Assembly: GCF_019059575.1 (NCBI RefSeq) | Contig: NW_024882798.1 | Span: 62,001 to 126,000, forward strand | Length of the DNA: 64,000 nt | Direction of reading: 5' to 3' | Source: Amphibalanus amphitrite | Lineage: Eukaryota > Arthropoda > Thecostraca > Balanomorpha > Balanidae | Part shown: piece after piece, positions 57,332 to 64,000 of the stretch | Numbering within the stretch: the first letter of the stretch is position 1 | Layout of the letters: each line of letters starts with the position of its first letter | Notes under the pieces: model-generated | What the model was told of the DNA's origin: nothing | Seen by the model: the letters and a program-made list of their open reading frames with translations, nothing else | Database searches by the model: none | Program-made: the position numbers and the translations under genes

Positions 57332-59641
57332 TCAGCGAACCTTTGCCTTCTTCGCTCCGGCCTTGGTCTGCTGCGGCCGTTTCCGTTTCTTGTTTTTCTG
57401 CTGCTTCTTCTGTTTGTTTTTGGAGGGTTTCAGAGGTTCGAGCTTGTCGCCCTCGTCTTCTACCTCGTCGCTCTCGCTCTCTAACCTGTGAACCGAATGG
57501 CGCGTCAGCAACTCGGGCTCCAGGAGCTCTGTCTCGCCTAGCACTGTACCTTATCCGTCATCTCACTGACAACCTCGACAGTCAGAATTCAGAATGAGTT
57601 TCTGAAACAGGCATTGTAATTGTATGTTATTTTACTATGTTTTTCATCATTACATTGCGTGTTATGTATTGGTTTTTGTACGTCTGCCAAGCAACGTTGC
57701 AAACATGATTCATTGATGTAAAATGTTGTATGTAGTCCGTCTGCTGACTGTTTTGCACGAAAATCAAATAAAAGCACTTAACAACATTCACAATGCACTT
57801 TTGAGACATGATTACGCAAATGATAAAATTTCCTATTATAGCCGCATCTGAAGAGCTTAGAAAGTGGTGGGCGGTTTTGCACTTAACAAAAGGCGTTCGT
57901 ATACGGTGGTGGGACAGATCTTTTTTTAAGCGCATGATGCCAAAATGTACTTAAATATATGGGGACAGATTTACTCAAACATTTTTACTGTACTTGTAGT
58001 GTCATTGTATCAGCGTGGTATAAAGTATTCGTATTTCGGTAAGATCGTAAATATTTCAGGCTTATTTATCACTTGCTCGGAAGCTATGTCCCACAGCAGT
58101 GCGGAGACGATACTCATTTAGCCCCTATCCGCCGCCCAGCGCCGGATGCGTTCCTTTTGTTAGGTCGCGTCGAAGCGCGTTATTGGGCAAGAGACCAGAA
58201 TCGAGGGCAACAACCGGTCCTGCTTAGAACGTATTTGCCAGCCGGCTGACGATTTAACACGTCCTCCGGGCCGGATTTGAACCAGCGACCTATGGATGCC
58301 TGTGAGAGCCGCTACAGTCCACCGCTCTACCAACTGAGCTACCAGAGGATATCAAACCAGTGGAACAATGCCAAATGCGCTAAGCTTGACGTCGCTGTTC
58401 TGGCCTGCGACAGAGTGAAAGTGAACACCCAAATTCAGAGATTGCAACACACCTGCTCTGCAGCCGCAGCTCGACATAAACACAATCCGCCAGGCCTCTG
58501 GTAGCTCAGTTGGTAGAGCGGTGGACTGTAGCGGGACACTCAGGCATCCATAGGTCGCTGGTTCAAATCCGGCCCGGAGGACGTTTTGAACCGATATTTT
58601 TTAGAACTGGGTCGGTTGTGACTTGTGGTTGGTTGAGAATTGAATGTCACTGCGGTTTCGTCAGGGACCTACAACAATTATAAACTTTGCCTAGCCCCGA
58701 GAGCAAGACAATGAGACGGCTACGCGCGCTAAACAGTTGGTCCGCGAAACCTTCACTCGAGTGTTCACTTTCAGCCACCACGCAAAGAATGATCACTGAA
58801 AGGTACCCAACATGTTTCACCACAGCGGACTTCTCAAGCTATCCTACGGTGCGAAGAACTTCGTTCAGTCATTCACTCACTAAATGAAATCGGTGCCCGG
58901 ACAGTATCTTCCAAGGCTCAAGCTATAAGGACGAGAGAGATGCGCAGTACGACCGGATGGCAAGAAGGGCCAAACACTCACCGTAACACCATCTCCCCGT
59001 CCTCCTGCTCGCCCTCGGAGTCGTCCTCTGCGTCCTCGTCGAACGGGCGCACCTCGTCCTCCGAGTTCTCCTCGTCCTCGTCCACACTGTCCACGGCGTC
59101 CGGGCCGGCCCGCACGCTGATCTTGGAGTCCTGCGACACCGCGGACGGGGTTAGAGGGGAGTGTGGGAACACAGCGGCGCGCTCTGCGGCTGGACAGGCG
59201 CGTCTGGATGTTTTCCATAACAAATTTCCAAAAGCCACAAGTGAGGTTGCCGACGCATAAGAATCACTCGTAAACACCAATTGCTCCTTATAAATACCAT
59301 CATTGCTTCACCATTTACCATCCTCACGCACTAATCTCATCCCCACACCCACAACACACTCGTTCAGCCCCTCACGCCGCTGCATCACCAACCTTGCCGG
59401 GCTTGGCGCTGCTCTTCTTCTCCTGCCGTGCGCGCCAGAGCTCGTAGAAGGCGGTGAAGGGCGTGCCCTCTGTGCGTCGCTCCTGTTCCCAGCGGCGCAC
59501 CGCCTCCAGGTCGGACAGCTCGAACGGCAGCGTCTGGCGCCGGGCGTCCAGGTGCTCAGCGTTCGCCTTGATTTTGTCCAGCACCTCCTTCATCTGCTGG
59601 TTGTAGGTGCGCACCTTGCACTTGGAGAGGAACTCCTTCAG
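57332..59641 (-). CDS. NOC2L: NOC2L homologue, last three exons (5' part outside the window)
   Basis: - strand exons: 59641-59393, 59130-58982 and 57485-57332 (stop). Acceptors are CAG in each case; the middle donor is GTGAGT, while the first donor is a weaker GTTGGT. Phases match (0, then 2). The first exon reads LKEFLSKCKVRTYNQQ...LDKIKANAEHLDARRQTLPF...EGTPFTAFYELWRAR, which lines up with the C-terminal end of the Noc2 domain of human NOC2L as I remember it. The second exon is very acidic and the last ends in a basic Lys/Arg tail. Noc2 pairs with Noc1 or Noc3 to carry pre-60S ribosome particles from nucleolus to nucleoplasm. No upstream exons are seen to 64000, so the rest lies beyond, and the tRNA cluster sits in its introns. 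A truncated copy is the alternative. Confidence 0.75.
57767..57772 (+). terminator. Candidate poly(A) signal for zinc-finger isoform B
   Basis: AATAAA on the + strand, 967 bases after the stop at 56800. If used, the 3' UTR would run antisense across the last NOC2L exon. Confidence 0.35.
58262..58348 (-). tRNA. tRNA-Tyr (GTA), 14 nt intron
   Basis: The acceptor stem CCTCTGG pairs with CCGGAGG; the discriminator is A. The A box (TAGCTCAGTTGG) and B box (GGTTCAAATCC) are intact. The anticodon GTA sits in GGACTGTAG, followed by a 14-base intron (CGGCTCTCACAGGC) at the usual position after base 37. It is paired head-to-head with 58495-58581. Confidence 0.95.
58495..58581 (+). tRNA. tRNA-Tyr (GTA), 14 nt intron
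   Basis: The mature sequence is the same as the neighbour on the other strand; the intron is CGGGACACTCAGGC. All stems pair. It diverges from 58262-58348 across a 146 bp spacer. Confidence 0.95.
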
Positions 59642-60506
59642 CTGAGTCCCCGGACGGTGAGGGGGAGGTCAGACTGGTGTGACGGTAGCGAGCTCAGAGT
59701 GGGTGACGGAGGCACGATACACACGGATATCCACCGCTCAAAGAGAAGATGGATAGATTCGAGGCAGAATCAAAACAAAAGTTTGATGTGTAGACAAGTT
59801 GGGATTTTTATTGGACGCAAATTGAAAAGAATCTTAAACGAGTTTGGAGCGAAACGCAAACAAGCCAAGAAGACGTCGACTGCCAATGACCTAGCATGCG
59901 TTCCATGTCAAAACGTCCTCCGGGCCGGATTTGAACCAGGGACCCGCAGATGTCTTTGCCCGTATGTTCACCTCCGGCCCGGGGGCACCGGAGTCACTGG
60001 AAAATTGACCAGCCAGAGAGGGACTCGCGGCAATTACAAATCCTTCGTGAAATAGGCATCAGGTCAAATAACAGACAAAAGCCGAAGGTCAAATTTTCTA
60101 ACTGAAGGTCAAACTATGATTCAACCGACGCGTCTCGACGAGAGAAATACGATGCTCGTAGAATCGGTGTCGCACAAGGAGTGTATTGAACGTTATTGCA
60201 GAACAAGCCTAAAAAATGTCCATTTTCACATTATTTGTCCAATGAGAACGAACCGTCGCCCTGAAGTAAATTCTGAGCATATACATCACAAGAGGTTGCA
60301 AAGAATTATCGTTTGCACTTTACTGCGAAGCCGTAGCTCATCATTTCACGGGTTATACGTCGATTTGTCGAATCATATTTTTCTTCAATGACCTCAAGTG
60401 ACATTGGTATTGACCTGAGACCTGAGTAGAAAATGACAACATTTTCCAACTAAGATACTCGTTTAGGTATATATTGATCACCTTTACTGTTTTTATCCTT
60501 TTTTAG
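59642..60506. other. Intronic DNA of NOC2L with a core-bearing fragment
   Basis: Besides the tRNA-derived piece at 59916, the stretch 60085-60200 carries the shared transposon core (CCGACGCGTCTCGACGAGAG...ACGATGCT) without recognisable ends. A 250-residue open frame over 59303-60055 crosses the NOC2L exon antisense and is not a gene. Confidence 0.5.
59916..59965 (-). pseudogene. Truncated tRNA-Tyr-derived sequence
   Basis: The 3' half (GGTCCCTGGTTCAAATCC GGCCCGGAGGA, read on the - strand) matches tRNA-Tyr with small changes. Beyond it the sequence does not form the anticodon arm or 5' half. It retains a B box but no A box. Confidence 0.7.
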
Positions 60507-61703
60507 CCCGCGCCCTGATGGGGTCTGCCGAGCAACGCGGTCTGATGGGGGGGGGGCATTTTGCCCCCCCCCCCCTAGATCTCGAGAACCACGCAACATA
60601 GCGACAACGGCAAACGGCGTTGGATAGCCCCAACGGGGAACTACCTTGTGACCCAATTTCATTGACCTCGGTCCAACCGATGACGTCACAGGTCAGGTCA
60701 AATGTCGAATTTTCACCGTTTACAGGCATTTCAAGAAATGCGTTGTAAAATCGAGTAAAATGCATTTCATTGAAAATCATCGATGGGGAAACGTTCGTCA
60801 AGCACATATTTTGTTATCTGAGGTCACTGATACCAGGTCAGGTCACAGAGGTCAGGTAACTGAGGGTCACAATACGAAAATATCATGTGATGCATGTTTT
60901 ATGGTCCAGTTTATATGCCAAATGCGATTATGTGGGGCAGGCAGCCCTTGGGGTCAGTTGATATTATGTTTTGGTGAAGGTCAGGTCAAGGTCAGGTCAA
61001 GGTCGGGTCAAATTAGGTCAAATTTCAAAGTTGATATTTTTGCATAAAATGGGATCGATTCGATGCAGTTCGTCACGGGGAGTTCAATGATGGCCTTTGT
61101 TTTGCGCTGAGTGGTCTAGAAATGCTAAAATTGAGGTAAAAAAATTTGACGTCATCAATTTTGATTTTTTTTTTTGCTATAACTTATCGATCATTAAAAC
61201 TTATCGATCAAAAAGAGGTATCGATCTTAAATTTGATATGCATATCAAAGAACGCAGGGAGTATCACATTTATTCCGTTTTTTTATCGAAATTCGATTTT
61301 TTTTTAGATTTTTTAAAAAGTTTTTTTTTTCTCTAAAAAAATCATTTTTTTTGTTTTTGGGGGTAAAAATCCAAAAATTTTGAAAACCCGAGATAGCAGT
61401 TTCGTAGCGCCGTCTTTCCTCTACACGACCACATAAAGAACTTTAAAATTGCTTGTTAACTGTAGATTTGGTGAGCGTTTCAAGATGTCATGTTTTTTGC
61501 TAATTTTTACTCGAACATGACCTCAGTTTGACCTCAATAACTCCTGACCCAAGGTGACCTGTGACTTGAAATTTTGTGTGAATATGTCAAATTGATGCCC
61601 AGAAAGGTACTGAAAATTTGGCGGCGCTGCGCGCCGCCGTTTTCTTACTATTTAAGAAAAACCACAGGGGGGGGGGCCAAAATGCCCCCCATCAGGGCGC
61701 GGG
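60507..61703. mobile_element. Family D short transposon, copy 3 (reverse orientation)
   Basis: It begins CCCGCGCCCTGATGGGG and ends CATCAGGGCGCGGG, with TTAG on both sides (60503-60506 and 61704-61707), a 4 bp duplication differing by one base from the usual TTAA. The interior is the reverse complement of the 18950-21349 elements (for example the TTGACGTCATCAATTTTGA region and the CAAAGTTGATATTTTTGCAT region). A GGCGGCGCTGCGCGCCGCC stem-loop lies at 61621-61639. No coding capacity. Confidence 0.7.
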
Positions 61704-61831
61704 TTAGTGTACGCGATAATCAGGTGTGCGATAAGAAGGCCCTCACTGGCCATCGGTCACCACCATGGATACATCGACTGAGAATCCCACCACAAATTAA
61801 AAGATTTTGACCCGTCACCGAGGTCAAAACG

Positions 61832-61918
61832 TCCTCCGGGCCGGATTTGAACCAGCGACCTATGGATGTCTGAACGTTCCGCTACAGTCCACCGCTCTAC
61901 CAACTGAGCTACCAGAGG
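61832..61918 (-). tRNA. tRNA-Tyr (GTA), 14 nt intron
   Basis: An intact cloverleaf identical in its mature part to the other copies; the intron is CGGAACGTTCAGAC. It is head-to-head with 62062-62147 across 143 bp. Confidence 0.95.
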
Positions 61919-62061
61919 AAGCTGAATACTAGTGTCGCCGCGCTGACCTGCTCGTCGTCCCGCCCCCGCTCAGGGCGTGGTCCCTTTCACTACACAGTTC
62001 CACCCGCACTTCACGGCCCGCCGTCGCCGGCGCGCGATACCGCGTCAGAGCGGCCTCATAT

Positions 62062-62147
62062 CCTCTGGTAGCTCAGTTGGTAGAGCGGTGGACTGTAGAG
62101 CACTCACAGGCATCCATAGGTCGCTGGTTCAAATCCGGCCCGGAGGA
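62062..62147 (+). tRNA. tRNA-Tyr (GTA), 13 nt intron
   Basis: Intact; the intron is AGCACTCACAGGC, one base shorter than in most other copies. The 140 bp upstream is nearly the same as upstream of 62890-62975, showing that both belong to one duplicated unit. Confidence 0.95.
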
Positions 62148-62261
62148 CGTTTTGGCCCAGTCGCTGGTCTATTTTATTCTTATACACGATACTGGACTGG
62201 AATGGACTTTAAATTGCACCCAACCACTGAACACCTAGCAGACACTAACAAAACATCACAC

Positions 62262-62475
62262 TAGTGTGCAATTGGACACCGTGCCGGCGTAAGCCAAGCC
62301 ACCGAACTGGTGTGAAACAAGACACCGGAATGACATGAAATAAGAGACCGGACTGACATGAAACAAGAGACAGGACTGACATGAAACAATACACCGGGCC
62401 GGCGAGAAACAAACATCGGACTGGTGGGTAACCAATAACTAGACACCTGACTGGTATGAAACAACTTAACATCGA
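62262..62475. repeat. Degenerate tandem repeat of about 23 bp between tRNA units
   Basis: About eight units like ACACCGGACTGACATGAAACAA. In units reading ACACC GGACT GGTGT the first 15 bases can fold back on themselves. Confidence 0.75.
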
Positions 62476-62652
62476 AATGTACCGTGGAGTACCGTGCCGG
62501 GCACAGCTTCACTGAAAAAAAAAATGGATGAAGCCTGAGCCATTGCCGGTTTATTTGGATTTTCGAGCGTTCCGAATGCGAATGTCATTTGCACTCATAC
62601 AATCTAAGCGACAGCAATTTCAGGATCTGACCAGCAGTTGCTCCCCAAAACG

Positions 62653-62739
62653 TCCTCCGGGCCGGATTTGAACCAGCGACCTATGGATGCCTGCGAGTTC
62701 ATCTACAGTCCACCGCTCTACCAACTGAGCTACCAGAGG
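62653..62739 (-). tRNA. tRNA-Tyr (GTA), 14 nt intron
   Basis: Intact; the intron is ATGAACTCGCAGGC. It is head-to-head with 62890-62975 across 150 bp. Confidence 0.95.
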
Positions 62740-62889
62740 ATGTTGAACATTTTGCCGCCGTGCTGGCCTGTCTGTGGCCCCGCCCCCACTCAGGGCGTGG
62801 TCCCTTTCACTACACCGTTCCACTCTGTAACCGGCACTTCACGGCCCGCCGTCGCCGGCGCGCGATACCGCGTCAGAACGGCCTCATAT

Positions 62890-62975
62890 CCTCTGGTAGC
62901 TCAGTTGGTAGAGCGGTGGACTGTAGAGCACTCACAGGCATCCATAGGTCGCTGGTTCAAATCCGGCCAGGAGGA
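62890..62975 (+). tRNA. tRNA-Tyr (GTA), 13 nt intron, one acceptor-stem mismatch
   Basis: The intron AGCACTCACAGGC is identical to that of 62062-62147. In the 3' acceptor strand CCGGAGG is changed to CAGGAGG, giving a G-A mismatch at pair 6-67. Promoter boxes are intact; the gene may still work or may be at the start of decay. Confidence 0.85.
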
Positions 62976-63060
62976 CGTTTTGGAACGGTCGCTGGTCTGG
63001 TATGGTCTGGTCCGATTTGAAAACGACACAGAACTGGACAGTGGTTCGCAGCTATAAGCT

Positions 63061-63460
63061 ACGATACTGGACTGGGCTAGACAAGAGCCAGACAACACGA
63101 TAATAGTTATATAAAATATAAATAGACACCAGAGTAGTGTGTCAACATAGACTCTACACTAATGTGTAACAAAACGCCACACGTAATTGGAACAAGATAC
63201 CGCGCGGCGCGCTGTGGTGTAAAAGTTACCGGACTGGTGTGTAATGAGAGATGTGACGGAAAGTGGGTAACAAGACACCTGACTGGTGTGAAATAAGTCA
63301 CCAGGCTGGGGTTACCTAAACAAGATACGAGTACCTAACTGGTGTAAAACAAGGCGCCGGGCTGATGTTTAAAGAGACAGTAGGCTGCTCAATGACCTGA
63401 CGCCGCATTATCGTGTAACAAGACACCACGAGACGATACTGGTGTGAAACTAAATGTCGA
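63061..63460. repeat. Second block of the tRNA-unit tandem repeat
   Basis: Degenerate units resembling ACACCGGACTGGTGTGAAACAA continue after the third tRNA pair, more diverged than at 62262-62475. They are followed by sequence matching 62475-62640, so the whole unit is duplicated. Confidence 0.6.
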
Positions 63461-63635
63461 AATATATGGTGCATTACGTACATAAGCACAGCTACAATAT
63501 ACTAACGTAGCAGCCGAATCACTGCCAGTTTATTGAGGCTTTCGAGTGTCACGACTCAGTCACTGGCACCCATGCAATCTAAATAAGCGAAGCGACAGCA
63601 AGGTCGGGATCTAACGACAGTTGTCCTCCAAAGCG

Positions 63636-63711
63636 TCCTCTGGGCCAGACTTTAAACAGTGACCTATGGATGCCTGAACGTTCCGCTCTACCGCTCTACC
63701 ACAATGCGGTG
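63636..63711 (-). pseudogene. Decayed tRNA-Tyr copy
   Basis: It lies exactly where a third unit would begin. It keeps the CCTATGGATGCCTGAACG segment and parts of the acceptor end, but the B box is destroyed (TTTAAACAGT for TTGAACCAGC on the + strand) and the 5' half is shortened. Confidence 0.8.
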
Positions 63712-63860
63712 TCGTTCCACAGGGCATTTCGGTGTCATTCAGGTGAGCCGGTGTCTGGTTACACACCAGTTCGGTGTCTTGTTTCACATCAGTCTGATGT
63801 TTCGTCTGGCAGGTTACACCACTTTGCGGTGGCATCTCACGGACAAGTGCGGTGGTCTAC
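63690..63860. repeat. Third block of the tRNA-unit repeat, opposite orientation
   Basis: Units such as TTCGGTGTCTTGTTTCACATCAG are the reverse complement of the repeats at 62262-62475. They point away from the decayed tRNA at 63636. Confidence 0.55.
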
Positions 63861-64000
63861 ATTTACAGTCATAAATCATTGTGTTTGGCTATTGTCATGT
63901 CCAGTTCGGTCCGATCCAATTCAATCTAATCCGGTACCTGTTGGCAGTTCGCGGTACAGCCCAATGTCGTGTTTGAAAACGAAAGAGACCAGAAGCCAGC

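Noticed and set aside
57332-59641. NOC2L fragment as a pseudogene
   Set aside because: All three exons keep the frame, phases and splice sites, and the acidic and basic tails are intact. Truncation by the window edge is simpler, though one donor (GTTGGT) is weak.
59303-60055. A 250-residue frame on the + strand
   Set aside because: It is antisense to a conserved NOC2L exon and then runs through a tRNA-derived fragment; composition explains its length.

Overview
The window is animal nuclear DNA, most likely from an arthropod and quite possibly a crustacean. The signs are spliced genes with GT-AG introns, a ZAD-like zinc-finger protein (an arthropod-enriched family), a CUB/serine-protease homologue, intron-containing tRNA-Tyr genes, and a dense load of small non-autonomous DNA transposons and microsatellites. 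I name no species. I recognised no virus-derived, LTR or reverse-transcriptase-bearing element.

Layout. 0-5 kb: a 3.1 kb hAT-type element with a perfect 8 bp target duplication and a second element nested in it, then a 0.9 kb rolling-circle-like element. 5.35-35.85 kb: a secreted fasciclin-domain (FAS1) protein gene on the + strand. A signal-peptide exon (5353-5445) is phase-compatible with a 4.2 kb low-complexity exon (29500-33700) and four FAS1 exons. The proposed 24 kb intron is packed with repeats and holds, on the - strand, an intact intronless gene for a CUB-CUB serine-protease homologue whose catalytic His and Ser are replaced. 36-47 kb: a third rolling-circle-like copy, a two-exon four-helix membrane protein on the - strand, and a GC-rich stretch without clear genes. 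47.0-47.7 kb: a GTF3C6 (TFIIIC small subunit) homologue on the - strand. 49.7-56.8 kb: a ZAD/C2H2 zinc-finger locus with two homologous 13-finger 3' modules, probably used alternatively. 57.3-59.6 kb: the last three exons of a NOC2L homologue on the - strand; the rest lies beyond the window. 58.2-63.7 kb: six apparently intact tRNA-Tyr(GTA) genes as three head-to-head pairs, plus two tRNA-derived pseudogenes.

The coding genes do not form a pathway, though GTF3C6 (Pol III initiation), the tRNA-Tyr cluster (Pol III targets) and NOC2L (ribosome assembly) all concern translation capacity. The most unusual points are the duplicated alternative zinc-finger 3' modules; the doubly substituted protease homologue apparently nested in a FAS1-gene intron; the head-to-head tRNA-Tyr pairs; and a group of short transposons with different ends that share one internal core and arrays of AGGTCA half-sites.
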